Source: an uncultured Methylococcaceae bacterium
GTDB lineage: Bacteria; Pseudomonadota; Gammaproteobacteria; Methylococcales; Methylomonadaceae
DNA: 64,000 bases
Direction: 5' to 3'
Assembly: GCA_903917345.1 (NCBI GenBank)
Contig: CAIXAE010000002.1
Coordinates: 1 to 64,000, forward strand
The position numbers and the translations under genes were made by a program. Positions 8,210-20,088 of this stretch are shown one piece after another. Each line of letters begins with the position of its first letter. Within the stretch, counting starts at the first letter, position 1. A model generated the notes under the pieces. That model saw only the letters and a program-made list of their open reading frames with translations, ran no database searches and was not told the DNA's origin.

Positions 8210-9651
8210 GGTATTTAGTCTTTAAACCTGCTATGGCCTTTATTGTGTTTGGTATAGTTCTTTTGAGTGCTTGTGCGGTAGGGCCTGACTATAAAGTACC
8301 AACTACTGAAATACCCCAATCATTTGCCAGATCCTATACCGAAGAGTTCTCTGCGCAGACCATAGAAGTGAGTTGGTGGACTTTATTTCAAGATAAACCA
8401 TTAAATGAGTTAGTAAATCAGACAGTCCAGCATAATCTTGATTTAAAAGCGGCACGAGCTAATATTACCCAAGCGCGTGCATTGTATTTGCAAACGGCGC
8501 TTAATTTAGCGCCTATTATCAGTTCGCATGCTAATTACATTGATCAAGAGCGTAGTATGGGGGCTTTGAATAATCGTTCTTATGTGCCCCGTGGTATACA
8601 GCTCTACAATGTGGGGTTTGATGCGCAGTGGGAATTGGATATTTTTGGTCGTGTTAGAAGAAGTGTCGAAGCCAGTAATGATCAAGTCGAAATGCAAGAA
8701 GCTACGTTACGCGATTTAAGCGTCAGTTTGGCTGCAGAAGTTGCTCGAAATTACTTTGAATTACGTGGTTTACAAAATCAGTTAGAGGTCGCCAAAAAGA
8801 ATACTGAAAACCAAGTTAAAACCTTAGATATTACTAAAATCAGATTAGCGGGAGGAAGAGGCACAGAACTAGATACATCTAGAGCTTCTGCGCAATTAGA
8901 TTCCACTCGGGCTCTGATTCCGCCTTTAGAAGCTGGTATTTATCGAGCGATACATCGCTTAAGTGTACTGACGGGGCAAATGCCAGATACATTGACGCAA
9001 TCGCTATCTCAAGTTGCACCCTTACCTAAGATTCCAGAAACGATTCAGATTGGACATCCGGCTGAATTATTGCGTCGACGCCCTGATATAAGGATTGCCG
9101 AGCGTAACTTAGCATCGGCTACGGCAAATATTGGTATTGCAACGGCTGATCTGTTTCCACGTGTTACTTTTGTCGGCTCACTTTCATTAGAGGCTAGTAA
9201 GCTGTCAGCAGTGGGTGCGTCGGGGTCTGATAGTTATTCTTTTGGCCCTAGAATTACTTGGCCTGCATTAGATTTAGGTCATGTTTATACACGAATTAAA
9301 GCGGCGAATGCTAATGCGGAAGCGAGTTTGGCGCAGTATCAACAAACGGTGTTGACTGCATTAGAAGAAACGGAAAATGCCTTAATTAATTATAATCGTG
9401 CCCGTGCGCGTCAGGCTTATTTGGAATCAGCTGCGCAAGCGAGTGTTAGAGCAGAAGAATTGGTTCATTTACGTTTTGATGAGGGTGTGAGTGATTTTTT
9501 AACGGTATTAGATACCGAGTTACGATTATTAGATGATCAGGAAAAGTTGGCCCAGAGCCAAACTGCAACAGCGACCGCTTTGGCCGCTGTTTATAAAGCC
9601 TTAGGGGGCGGTTGGGAGTTGATGTCCGCCGAGCAAGTTTCTATCCGTTAG
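8206..9651 (+). CDS. Outer-membrane efflux channel lipoprotein (OprM/NodT family)
   Basis: A 481-residue TolC-like outer-membrane factor. The lipoprotein signal ends in LLSACAVGPDY, the classic NodT/OprM start with the acylated cysteine at about residue 23. The protein shows the internal duplication of the family, with long helical repeats and the paired motifs ELVNQTVQHNLDLKAARANI and HPAELLRRRPDIRIAERNL. It completes the tripartite pump. Its 3' end overlaps the convergent heme A synthase gene by 11 bp, and no terminator lies between them. Confidence 0.94.
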   Translation: MRYLVFKPAMAFIVFGIVLLSACAVGPDYKVPTTEIPQSFARSYTEEFSAQTIEVSWWTLFQDKPLNELVNQTVQHNLDLKAARANITQARALYLQTALNLAPIISSHANYIDQERSMGALNNRSYVPRGIQLYNVGFDAQWELDIFGRVRRSVEASNDQVEMQEATLRDLSVSLAAEVARNYFELRGLQNQLEVAKKNTENQVKTLDITKIRLAGGRGTELDTSRASAQLDSTRALIPPLEAGIYRAIHRLSVLTGQMPDTLTQSLSQVAPLPKIPETIQIGHPAELLRRRPDIRIAERNLASATANIGIATADLFPRVTFVGSLSLEASKLSAVGASGSDSYSFGPRITWPALDLGHVYTRIKAANANAEASLAQYQQTVLTALEETENALINYNRARARQAYLESAAQASVRAEELVHLRFDEGVSDFLTVLDTELRLLDDQEKLAQSQTATATALAAVYKALGGGWELMSAEQVSIR

Positions 9652-10621
9652 TTGATAGATTTGGTTTTTTTTCTGCGTATCTCAAACAACTAAAGAGAAA
9701 GAATTGTGCGCCAAAGATAAGATTAGCCATCAATAGATGTATGGGTTGCACAATGGCAGGTACGCCAAGTCTGTCTAGGCTGATGCCGGCAATTATCGCT
9801 ACAACAACTAATATAATTTGGACGAGTCCAGTTTTAAATAAGAGTGTTGATGGCGCGACTGATTGCTTTATTTTCCAAACTAACCATAGATTCGTGAATA
9901 AAATAATCGACGAAAAAGAGCGATGGATATAAAAGATGATAGGGAAATCCTCGCGCCAATATTCACGACCTATGTTGGTTTTAGCAATAAAATCAACTGC
10001 CTCTCTGACTTGTGTGCCCATGGCTATCTGTAATAAAGTCATGATCATTGCAACGGCAAGTATCTTTTTAAATTTATTAGGTAATAAATGCGTGTCAATT
10101 TGGCTCAGGAAATCACGTTGTGATCGAGCTATGGTGTAAATTAGTAATCCGACGATAACCAAAGCTAAGAGCATGTGTAAGGTAATCATAAAGGGTTTTA
10201 GATTGCTCGCAACCACGTGGGACCCTAGCCAGCCTTGAAATCCAACCAGAAAGAAACTACTTAACGCCAAGTAAAATATAGTTTTATCTGTTTTAAGAAA
10301 AATGCGTGATGACCATGCGGTTAGAAAAATTAAAAATCCAATAGTCACGCCGACCAATCGATTGGTGTATTCAGTCCAGGTTTTTATTGGATTAAACTGT
10401 GTGTTTTCATAACCCCGTTGCGCATAAGTTTCATGGTAGTTAGGCGGTAATTGCGCTTCTTCAGTTGGTGGAATCCATTGCCCAAAGCAAGTTGGCCAGT
10501 CGGGACAGCCCATTCCAGCGCCTGAGGCTCTCACTATACCGCCCATTAAAATGACGACATAAACGGCAAAAATGGTGATGATGCCAAGGCGACGAAATTT
10601 TAAAATAGCGGGTGAGTTCAT
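9641..10621 (-). CDS. ctaA: Heme A synthase (COX15/CtaA family)
   Basis: A 326-residue polytopic membrane protein that oxidises the C8 methyl of heme O to give heme A for aa3-type cytochrome oxidases. The N-terminal segment GGIVRASGAGMGCPDWPTCF is the family signature after the first helix. Later segments include EYTNRLVGVTIGFLIF, the conserved histidine region GSHVVASNLKPFMITLHMLL, and the second-half IHRSFSSIILFTNLW and QPIHLLMANLIFGAQ. Eight membrane helices are expected. It overlaps ygfZ by 4 bp. Its oxidase partner genes are not in the window. Presence implies aerobic respiration with a heme-A oxidase. Confidence 0.92.
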   Translation of the reverse strand: MNSPAILKFRRLGIITIFAVYVVILMGGIVRASGAGMGCPDWPTCFGQWIPPTEEAQLPPNYHETYAQRGYENTQFNPIKTWTEYTNRLVGVTIGFLIFLTAWSSRIFLKTDKTIFYLALSSFFLVGFQGWLGSHVVASNLKPFMITLHMLLALVIVGLLIYTIARSQRDFLSQIDTHLLPNKFKKILAVAMIMTLLQIAMGTQVREAVDFIAKTNIGREYWREDFPIIFYIHRSFSSIILFTNLWLVWKIKQSVAPSTLLFKTGLVQIILVVVAIIAGISLDRLGVPAIVQPIHLLMANLIFGAQFFLFSCLRYAEKKPNLSTNG

Positions 10622-11628
10622 AGCGATTCTGCCAATAAAGTAACTGGGATAAGTGGTTCTGATTTTATTATAAGATTGTAATTAGCATTTTCTGCCACTT
10701 GCAATACGATGAGCATTGTTTGTTTGATAGGCTCATTATTTGTTTGTGCTGATGTAGGCATGGCAAATAAGACTTTAGCAATGGCTTGGTCTGTATCGGT
10801 ATCAAGAGAGTAAATACTTGAATTAGGCGGTGGCGTGTCAGCTGACTGACATTCGGCTAAAAAGAGGGCTCTTTTAGCTTTACCTAGATAATGGGTGCGC
10901 GCTACGATTTCTTGGCCGGTGTAACAGCCTTTTGTATAGCTAATGCCGCCAAGTTCATCCAGATTAAGCATTTGAGGGATAAATTCTTCAGAAGTTTCGC
11001 TGGTTATCCAGGGTATTCCTGCTAATAGGTCTAAATATCGCCAGTAGTTAGAATTAGTCGGTTTAAAACCTGTTTCTGTGTTGTAATGCGTCCATAGCTT
11101 AATAGCTGACTCGGGTTTAGCAATAATGAGTTGCTGTTGTTGAGAAGGGCATAGATTGACGCTAATGTAATCGGTCTGACTGGTGCTAAAACGCTCTACA
11201 TCATAAGGGTTTTTTGCTACATTTAAACCGAATAAGCTAAGCTGTTCTGAATAGTTCTCTATGGTAACAGCCGATCTTAAGATATACATTTGCAGTCTTT
11301 TTTGGATGCTGTCTAATAAATCCTTAGGTAGTATCATTAGAAAATCATCAGCTGATTTAACCAGTAAAAAAGTACTGAGCACCCTGCCTTTGGGATTACA
11401 TAGGGCGCCTATACTACTTTTCGCGTGACTTATATCGTTAATGTTGCAGGTTATTTGGCCTTGTAATGATTTAGCGGCGTCGTTACCACTAATTTTTATA
11501 ATACCTAAGTAAGTGACAGGGCAAAGCGCTTTATCAGGCTGTATTGTAGTGTCTGTAAAAGTAATGGTTGTCTCACTTTTAAAAGTTGCCTTCGCGCTAA
11601 GCAGAAAGTTTTTCCAATCGGGATTCAT
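10618..11628 (-). CDS. ygfZ: tRNA-modifying / Fe-S assembly protein YgfZ (folate-binding)
   Basis: A 336-residue GcvT-like folate-binding protein. YgfZ supports repair or assembly of a subset of Fe-S enzymes such as MiaB, using tetrahydrofolate. The signature KGCYTGQEIVARTHYLGKAK contains the conserved cysteine, and the N-terminal GIIKISGNDAAKSLQGQIT and NPKGRVLSTFLL match the family. It is transcribed with ctaA and is divergent from ygfX. In enterobacteria ygfZ and ygfX flank sdhE (ygfY); here the 79-bp gap between them has no room for sdhE. Confidence 0.9.
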   Translation of the reverse strand: MNPDWKNFLLSAKATFKSETTITFTDTTIQPDKALCPVTYLGIIKISGNDAAKSLQGQITCNINDISHAKSSIGALCNPKGRVLSTFLLVKSADDFLMILPKDLLDSIQKRLQMYILRSAVTIENYSEQLSLFGLNVAKNPYDVERFSTSQTDYISVNLCPSQQQQLIIAKPESAIKLWTHYNTETGFKPTNSNYWRYLDLLAGIPWITSETSEEFIPQMLNLDELGGISYTKGCYTGQEIVARTHYLGKAKRALFLAECQSADTPPPNSSIYSLDTDTDQAIAKVLFAMPTSAQTNNEPIKQTMLIVLQVAENANYNLIIKSEPLIPVTLLAESL

Positions 11629-11707
11629 AGCTCATTAAAGATGGGATTAAAGAGAGCCAAATTATATAGCAACTGTAGTAGCAGGGTACACGCATGTTAT
11701 TAAAGAA

Positions 11708-12151
11708 ATGAACAGAAGTGAAAGCGGCAATTTGTTGCTGACATTTAAAAGATCAAAGTTATTAAAACAGTATTTCTTATGTTTACATGCTTTAGTATTT
11801 GTAGCTGTTATTGCAAATGACTTAGCTTTGTTGATTAAACTAGCACTCGCTACAAGTGTCATTCTTCATGCAGGATTTTTTCTGTATCGCCGCCAAAAAT
11901 CCATGACGGCTATCAAGTATACTGAGGCGATGGGTTGGGAGATTTCGACAGGAAATGGTTTTATGCCTATTGACGTATTAAAATCAACCGTTATAACCAC
12001 TCAGGCATTGTTTTTACATTTTAAGATTAAATCGAACGTTTTAATTTTAAATCGATGGCGAAAAAGAGTTTTTTTAGTGGTGTGTGATATGCTTTCAGAC
12101 CAAGATTATCGGTACTTGCTTGTTAAATTGCGTATGACAGGAATAAAATAA
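11708..12151 (+). CDS. ygfX: YgfX-like inner-membrane protein
   Basis: A 147-residue protein with two adjacent hydrophobic helices near the N-terminus (about residues 22-60: FLCLHALVFVAVIANDLAL and LIKLALATSVILHAGFFLY) followed by a cytosolic beta-rich domain with WRKRVFLVVCDMLSDQDYRY. This is the architecture of YgfX/CptA, first described as the toxin of the CptAB pair. That role is disputed; a role with SdhE/FAD assembly is also proposed. Position opposite ygfZ supports the call. SdhE, its usual partner, is not encoded beside it. Confidence 0.75.
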   Translation: MNRSESGNLLLTFKRSKLLKQYFLCLHALVFVAVIANDLALLIKLALATSVILHAGFFLYRRQKSMTAIKYTEAMGWEISTGNGFMPIDVLKSTVITTQALFLHFKIKSNVLILNRWRKRVFLVVCDMLSDQDYRYLLVKLRMTGIK

Positions 12152-12269
12152 GTATAAAACAACAAGTGTCTGATAAAATAAAATTATAGTAATGAAAGTT
12201 TAATAGTTTTTGACTTGTCATTGCGGGTATCATAAGTTCCAATTAATTAAAATAATAAGGAGAAAGCGG

Positions 12270-12509
12270 ATGTCAAAAGGCCAAAATTTACAGGATAATT
12301 TTTTAAATTCACTTAGAAAAGACCATACTCCTGTATCAATTTTTCTAGTTAATGGCATTAAACTACAAGGAAAAGTAGATTCGTTTGATCAATATGTCAT
12401 TATGCTTAAAAACACCATCAGTCAGATGGTTTATAAACATGCTATATCTACTATTGTACCGAGTAAAGCAGTTAAAATGACGCGTGAGGATGAGGTTGTC
12501 GAGGAATAG
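12270..12509 (+). CDS. hfq: RNA chaperone Hfq
   Basis: A 79-residue Sm-like hexameric RNA chaperone that pairs small RNAs with mRNAs. The start at 12270 is chosen because AAGGAG sits at 12257-12262 and the product then begins [18 protein letters not shown], as in other Hfq proteins. An upstream in-frame start at 12210 would add 20 unrelated residues. The Sm1 motif ([20 protein letters not shown]) and Sm2 motif ([14 protein letters not shown], containing the YKHA core) are intact. The C-terminal tail is very short. It leads the hfq-hflX-hflK-hflC series. Confidence 0.96.
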   Translation: MSKGQNLQDNFLNSLRKDHTPVSIFLVNGIKLQGKVDSFDQYVIMLKNTISQMVYKHAISTIVPSKAVKMTREDEVVEE

Positions 12510-12563
12510 GCGCTTCATTAGATGTTGTCCCTGATCCTTTAGATTTATCCTTGGAGTATTTTA

Positions 12564-13832
12564 TTGTTTGATCGTCCAGATTCTGGTGAGCGAGCTGTTC
12601 TTGTTCATCTAACCATGCGTTCCGGACAGGAAGATCTATTAGAGCTGAAAGAACTCGCTAAATCTGCCGGAACAGATCCTGTTTATGTTGTCACTGGGAC
12701 GCGGAAACGTCCAGATTCAAAATATTTTGTTGGCACAGGTAAGCTTGATGAGCTTAAAGCGGCTGTAGAAGAATACAGTGCCGATGTCGTCTTATTTAAT
12801 CATCCCTTAGCCCCAAGTCAGGAGAGAAATCTTGAAGGATTTCTGGGTGTTCGAGTGGTTGATAGAAATGGATTAATCCTTGATATATTTGCTCAGCGTG
12901 CTCAATCTTTTGAAGGTAAGTTGCAAGTCGAGTTGGCGCAATTAAAGCATTTATCGACTCGTTTAGTGCGTGGATGGACGCATTTGGAGCGTCAAAAAGG
13001 CGGTATAGGGTTACGTGGCCCTGGTGAGACTCAGTTAGAAACAGATAGACGTTTACTGGGTTTGCGTATCAAGCAGATTCAACAACGCTTAGATAAGGTT
13101 GATAAGCAACGACACCAAGGACGTAGTAAACGTAAAAAAGCTGAGATTCCTTCTGTATCATTGGTGGGATATACCAATGCGGGTAAGTCCACTCTATTTA
13201 ATGCCTTAACAGGGGCAAACATCTATGCGGCGGACCAGTTGTTTGCAACTTTAGATCCCACATTACGCAGTTGTCAGTTACCCAATAGTACAGAGATAGT
13301 TTTAGCCGATACCGTTGGTTTCATTAGACATTTACCACACGAACTAGTGGCGGCTTTTAAATCTACATTGCAAGAAGCCAGTGAAGCAGATCTATTGTTG
13401 CATGTCGTTGACTCTTTTAGCGAAGAGCGCGATGAAATTATGCTTCAAGTTAATAATGTTTTAAAAGATATTCAGGCCGATAAAGTCAGGCAACTAGAAG
13501 TTTTTAATAAGATAGACTTATTAGAAAATATACAGCCACATGTTGATAGAGATGAGTTAGGTAATCCTATTCGTGTATGGGTTTCAGCGGAGTCAGGTGC
13601 GGGTATTGATTTATTAAATGAGGTATTGGCAGAGATTTTTGCCAATACCAAAGTTAAGAGGCGTTGTTATTTAAGACCGGATCAAACTCAGATTAGAGCA
13701 AAACTATTTACTTGCGCAAATATAATTGAAGAGCATATTGATGAATCCGGTGCCAATGATTTAATTATAGAAATCGATGTTAGGTATTTGGGATTGTTGA
13801 AAGATGTAAAAAATGAAGAAATAACTGCATAA
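12564..13832 (+). CDS. hflX: Ribosome-associated GTPase HflX
   Basis: A 422-residue GTPase that binds and splits stalled ribosomes. The start is TTG, with GGAG at 12553-12556 giving a good spacing; the product begins MFDRPDSGERAVLVHL, like other HflX. The N-terminal HflX domain precedes a glycine-rich linker (GGIGLRGPGETQLETDRRLL) and the G domain, with G1 GYTNAGKSTLFN, G3 DTVGFIRHLPH and G4 NKID. The gene lies between hfq and hflK as in many gammaproteobacteria. The non-ATG start may lower its translation relative to hfq. Confidence 0.95.
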   Translation: MFDRPDSGERAVLVHLTMRSGQEDLLELKELAKSAGTDPVYVVTGTRKRPDSKYFVGTGKLDELKAAVEEYSADVVLFNHPLAPSQERNLEGFLGVRVVDRNGLILDIFAQRAQSFEGKLQVELAQLKHLSTRLVRGWTHLERQKGGIGLRGPGETQLETDRRLLGLRIKQIQQRLDKVDKQRHQGRSKRKKAEIPSVSLVGYTNAGKSTLFNALTGANIYAADQLFATLDPTLRSCQLPNSTEIVLADTVGFIRHLPHELVAAFKSTLQEASEADLLLHVVDSFSEERDEIMLQVNNVLKDIQADKVRQLEVFNKIDLLENIQPHVDRDELGNPIRVWVSAESGAGIDLLNEVLAEIFANTKVKRRCYLRPDQTQIRAKLFTCANIIEEHIDESGANDLIIEIDVRYLGLLKDVKNEEITA

Positions 13833-13968
13833 CTGTCGTTAATACAACTAGAGATGATAATTAGGTTAAAGGCCTGCTTTTCACTTTTATAGCGATATAC
13901 GATAGAATAAGCGTTATTGATGTCCCAAGGGATAAAATTAATTAAGTAATCCAATATGGAGCATAAGT

Positions 13969-15195
13969 ATGTCGTGGAATGAGCCTGGTGGTGATAATAA
14001 AGACCCATGGAGTGGTCGAGGAGACCAAAAAGGGCCTCCTGATTTAGATGAAGTCGTTCGCTCTCTACAAGAAAAGATCGGTAAATTTTTTGGCGGTGGT
14101 AATGGCGATAATAATCAGGGCTCGCCTAGCAATTTTTCATTTAAAACTTCATCCACAGGCATTGGTTTTGTTGCTGGTGGGGTTGTATTTCTATGGGGTT
14201 TAAGCGGTTTTTATATCGTAGATGAAGGTAATCATGGTGTTGAAACTCGCTTTGGCCAATACATTGGTACTACTCAATCAGGTCTAAATTGGCATTTACC
14301 GGCGCCAATAGAACACGTTGACATAGTTAATGTGAAACAACAACGTTTTATTGAAGTGGGTTATCGTACTGCTGGTGGGGAGCAAGTAGCATCTGTCCCT
14401 AAAGAAGCGTTAATGTTAACTAAAGATGAAAATTATGTAGATGTGCGTTTAGCTGTGCAGTATCAAGTAAAAGATGCTAAGCAATTTTTATTCAATGTCG
14501 TTAATCCCGCTTTAACATTAAAACAAGTGACAGAAAGTGCTTTAAGAGGTGTCGTCGGTAGTAGTGCTATGGACTTTGTTTTGACGCAAGGTCGTAGCGA
14601 GATTGTGACGCTGATTAAAAAAGAAATCCAAGATGTAATGGATAGCTACGAATCAGGCATTCAAATTACTAGCGTGAATCTTCAGGATGCTCAGCCACCC
14701 GAACAGGTTCAAAACTCATTTGAAGATGCTATTAAAGCGCGTGAAGATGAGCAACGTTTAATTAACGAAGCAGAAGCCTATTCTAATGATGTGGTGCCCA
14801 AAGCACGTGGTGCAGCAGCTCGTAAAATTCAAGAAGCTGAAGGTTACAAAGAGCAAGTGATTGCGCAAGCTCAAGGTGAAACCAGTCGATTTACGCAATT
14901 GCTCGGGCAGTATACTAAAGCACCCGATGTGACGCGTAAGCGTCTTTATATTGAGTCAATGGAAGCCGTGTTATCAGAATCTAACAAAGTGTTAGTGGAT
15001 GCTAAAACAGGCAGTAATTTTTATTTACCATTAGATAAATTGTCGCAATCACCAGCAGCTGCGTCATCTGCACCCACAACTAGCGGTTCTACAGCAACTG
15101 TTGATCAACCTCAAGTTCAGCAACAGCCCGTTGTTATTCCAGAGCCCATTGTTGAACGAAATACAACGCGTAGCCGTGATGGAAGAGGTCGCTAA
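13969..15195 (+). CDS. hflK: FtsH-protease modulator HflK
   Basis: A 408-residue SPFH/band-7 protein that forms a membrane cage with HflC and restrains the FtsH protease. It has a glycine-rich cytosolic N-terminus (SWNEPGGDNKDPWSGRGDQK), one membrane helix near residues 64-84 (GIGFVAGGVVFLWGLSGFYI), and the SPFH domain beginning VDEGNHGVETRFGQYIGTTQ. A coiled coil rich in A, E, K and R follows, then a low-complexity tail of S, T, P and Q. The start has GGAG upstream. Its stop overlaps the hflC start, so the pair is translationally coupled. Confidence 0.95.
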   Translation: MSWNEPGGDNKDPWSGRGDQKGPPDLDEVVRSLQEKIGKFFGGGNGDNNQGSPSNFSFKTSSTGIGFVAGGVVFLWGLSGFYIVDEGNHGVETRFGQYIGTTQSGLNWHLPAPIEHVDIVNVKQQRFIEVGYRTAGGEQVASVPKEALMLTKDENYVDVRLAVQYQVKDAKQFLFNVVNPALTLKQVTESALRGVVGSSAMDFVLTQGRSEIVTLIKKEIQDVMDSYESGIQITSVNLQDAQPPEQVQNSFEDAIKAREDEQRLINEAEAYSNDVVPKARGAAARKIQEAEGYKEQVIAQAQGETSRFTQLLGQYTKAPDVTRKRLYIESMEAVLSESNKVLVDAKTGSNFYLPLDKLSQSPAAASSAPTTSGSTATVDQPQVQQQPVVIPEPIVERNTTRSRDGRGR

Positions 15196-16052
15196 TGATG
15201 AACCAAAACAAAATTTTAGTAGGGCTTGCGGGTATCGTATTAGTCAGTTTTATGAGTGTTTTTTCAGTGAGTCAAACTGAAAAAGTCATTAAATTCCGTT
15301 TAGGCGAGATTGTTAAGAATGACTATGAACCTGGATTGCACTTTAAAATCCCATTTATCAATAATGTCAAAAAATTTGACGGTCGTATTCAAACAATGGA
15401 TGCTAAGCCAGAGCGCTTTTTAACGGCGGAAAAAAAGAATGTTATTGTTGATTCTTTTGTAAAATGGCGCATTGGAAATGTAAGTACTTTTTATACTACT
15501 GTAGCCGGTGATATTGACCAAGCCAATTTGCGGTTGGATCAGATTATTAAAGACGCTTTCCGTAGTGAGTTTAGTAAACGTAATATTAAACAACTCATAT
15601 CTACTGATCGAAGTGCCATTCGTGAAATACTCACTAATAACTCAAAAGCGGTTGCAGCTGAATTGGGTATGGAAATTGTTGATGTGCAAGTCATGCGTAT
15701 TGATTTACCTCCCGAAGTGAGTAGTTCGGTATTTCGTAGAATGGAAGCTGAAAGAGAAAGAGTGGCGAGAGAGTTTCGTTCTCAAGGTGCGGAAGCAGCA
15801 GAAAGAATTAGAGCGGATGCCGATAGACAACGTGTAGTGACTTTAGCCAATTCTTTCCGTGACGCTGAAAAGTTACGAGGGGAAGGTGATGCGGCTTCAG
15901 CTGAAATTTACGCAAATGCTTTTGGTGCAGATACTGAATTCTTTACCTTTTACCGTAGCTTGAATGCGTATAAAAAGAGTTTTTCTAGTTCAAGTATGAT
16001 GGTATTAGATCCAAACTCTGATTTCTTTAAATATTTTAAGTCACAGAAGTAA
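15195..16052 (+). CDS. hflC: FtsH-protease modulator HflC
   Basis: A 285-residue SPFH protein, partner of HflK. One N-terminal membrane helix (ILVGLAGIVLVSFMSVFSVS) is followed by QTEKVIKFRLGEIVKNDYEP, the band-7 domain and an alanine/glutamate/arginine coiled coil (QGAEAAERIRADADRQR). The first ATG at 15195 overlaps the hflK stop; a second ATG directly follows and could equally serve. It is the last gene before a strong intrinsic terminator, which marks the end of the hfq-hfl transcription unit. Confidence 0.95.
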   Translation: MMNQNKILVGLAGIVLVSFMSVFSVSQTEKVIKFRLGEIVKNDYEPGLHFKIPFINNVKKFDGRIQTMDAKPERFLTAEKKNVIVDSFVKWRIGNVSTFYTTVAGDIDQANLRLDQIIKDAFRSEFSKRNIKQLISTDRSAIREILTNNSKAVAAELGMEIVDVQVMRIDLPPEVSSSVFRRMEAERERVAREFRSQGAEAAERIRADADRQRVVTLANSFRDAEKLRGEGDAASAEIYANAFGADTEFFTFYRSLNAYKKSFSSSSMMVLDPNSDFFKYFKSQK

Positions 16053-16128
16053 GATTCTTTGGTAAATTAAGAGAGTGTTAGTGATTTAAATAGTATTTAT
16101 AGTCAGTTCTATTTTTTAATGAAATATC

Positions 16129-16160
16129 AAAACGCTCCGCCTAGGCGGGGCGTTTTGTTT
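16129..16160 (+). terminator. Intrinsic terminator after hflC
   Basis: Arms AAAACGCTCCGCC and GGCGGGGCGTTTT enclose a minimal TA-containing loop with one G-T pair, followed by a T-rich tract. It lies immediately upstream of the hisZ ribosome-binding site, so it probably separates or attenuates transcription between hflC and hisZ-purA. Confidence 0.8.
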
Positions 16161-16174
16161 GAGTGGATATACAA

Positions 16175-18671
<2,497 letters not shown>

Positions 18672-18701
18672 GGCCGAATTTATTGATTGAAGATTAGGCT
18701 T

Positions 18702-19187
18702 ATGTCAAAAATAAAAGTGCTCTTTGTTTGCATGGGTAATATTTGTCGGTCACCGACTGCAGAAGGTGTTTTTGTAAAATTGCTCAAAGATCGCAAGTTA
18801 GAAGAGCGCTTTATAATCGATTCGGCGGGCACCCATGCTTATCATGTGGGTGAGCAGCCGGATCTTCGATCACAAGAAGCCGCGCTAGAAAGAGGTGTTC
18901 ATCTAGCTCATTTACGCGCTAGAAAAGTGATTATGGGTGATTTTGAAGATTTTGATTATTTATTAGCCATGGATGATGATAACTATCAAACATTGATCAA
19001 TGTCTGTCCTGAAACGCATCTATACAAAATTAAATACTTTTTGGATTACGCACCGCATTTGTCGGTTAGGGAGGTGCCCGATCCTTATTATGGAGGTAGG
19101 TTTGGGTTTGAAAAGGTTTTAGATTTGATAGAGGTTGCTTCGGAAGGATTCTTAGAAGCATTAGTTATTGATAAAGTAGTTAAATAA
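18702..19187 (+). CDS. Low-molecular-weight protein-tyrosine phosphatase
   Basis: A 161-residue LMW-PTP. The catalytic P-loop is VCMGNICRSPTAEGVF (C-X5-R with the nucleophilic cysteine), and the acid/base aspartate is in VPDPYYGG. The start at 18702 is chosen because the P-loop then falls about ten residues from the N-terminus, as usual; the upstream TTG at 18687 would only add five residues. Such enzymes dephosphorylate tyrosine kinases or other phosphoproteins. No kinase or exopolysaccharide gene is adjacent, so the substrate is open. Confidence 0.92.
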   Translation: MSKIKVLFVCMGNICRSPTAEGVFVKLLKDRKLEERFIIDSAGTHAYHVGEQPDLRSQEAALERGVHLAHLRARKVIMGDFEDFDYLLAMDDDNYQTLINVCPETHLYKIKYFLDYAPHLSVREVPDPYYGGRFGFEKVLDLIEVASEGFLEALVIDKVVK

Positions 19188-19199
19188 TAAGGTTTCATT

Positions 19200-19925
19200 G
19201 TGGCTATAATTTCTAATACAGTCAGTTATTTAGAGGGTGATGTTTTATTAGAAGGATTTTTTGCCTTTGATGATGCTATACAAGGACAAAGGCCAGCGGT
19301 ATTAATCAATCATGCTTGGGCGGGTAGAGACGAGTTTGTAGGAGAAAAGGCTAAGAAATTAGCTGAGCTTGGTTATTTGGGGTTTGCTGTTGATATGTAT
19401 GGCAAAGGTGTTTTAGGTGCGAGTGCAGATCAAAACTCAAAGCTAATGCAACCTTTTATGGAAAACCGCCAGCTGATTAGTCAAAGAATGAAAGCTGCTT
19501 ATAATGTAGTTAAACTAATGCCTTGGGTAAATGATAAACAAATAGCTGTTATGGGTTTTTGTTTTGGTGGCTTATGCGCACTAGACTTTGCAAGAACCGG
19601 CATTGATATCAAAGGTGTTATTAGTTTCCATGGATTGTTAGGTGCGCCTCAATGTGATAACCCTACTGAAATAAAAGCTAAAATCCTCGCTTTACATGGG
19701 CATGATGATCCGATGGTGCCCGTTTCACAAGTTAATGCTTTTCAAGAAGAAATGACCCAGGCCGGTGCTGATTGGCAGTTTCATACATTCGGAAACACGA
19801 TGCATGCTTTTACTAATCCAATGGCTAATGATCCTAACTTTGGTACTGTTTATCAAATTGATGCGGACCAGCGTTCTTGGAAATTAACGGTTAGTTTTTT
19901 AAGTGAGATATTCACCCCGTCATAA
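19200..19925 (+). CDS. Dienelactone hydrolase family protein
   Basis: A 241-residue alpha/beta hydrolase. The nucleophile elbow GFCFGG carries cysteine rather than serine, as in dienelactone hydrolases; the catalytic aspartate is probably in LHGHDDPMVP and the histidine in NTMHAFTNP. Start GTG at 19200 is supported by AAGG at 19189-19192. The protein sits 12 bp after the phosphatase gene and is likely cotranscribed. Many family members have no role in chlorocatechol breakdown, and no such pathway is visible, so the physiological substrate is unknown. Confidence 0.88.
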   Translation: MAIISNTVSYLEGDVLLEGFFAFDDAIQGQRPAVLINHAWAGRDEFVGEKAKKLAELGYLGFAVDMYGKGVLGASADQNSKLMQPFMENRQLISQRMKAAYNVVKLMPWVNDKQIAVMGFCFGGLCALDFARTGIDIKGVISFHGLLGAPQCDNPTEIKAKILALHGHDDPMVPVSQVNAFQEEMTQAGADWQFHTFGNTMHAFTNPMANDPNFGTVYQIDADQRSWKLTVSFLSEIFTPS

Positions 19926-19938
19926 ACTATCAAGACTT

Positions 19939-19967
19939 TCGACTCGTCATCTATAATTTGCTATAAT
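19939..19967 (+). promoter_or_regulatory. Probable gyrA promoter
   Basis: -35 TCGACT (19939-19944) and a perfect -10 TATAAT (19962-19967) are separated by 17 bp, followed by GCAGGG. A second TATAAT lies at 19952-19957. This leaves a leader of about 115 bases before the gyrA start. Confidence 0.6.
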
Positions 19968-20088
19968 TGCAGGGTTTTTAAAGTTATAGAGTCGCAATTG
20001 TTGAATGGATACCTCCATTGTGAACTTATATTTAGTTAAATCATTACGCCGATGTATTTTTGTTGGTAAACAGTTTATATAGGGATCA

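Noticed and set aside
9641-9651. The 11-bp convergent overlap of the efflux channel and heme A synthase genes as a sign of an assembly error
   Set aside because: Both reading frames end with normal family C-termini; short convergent overlaps are common.
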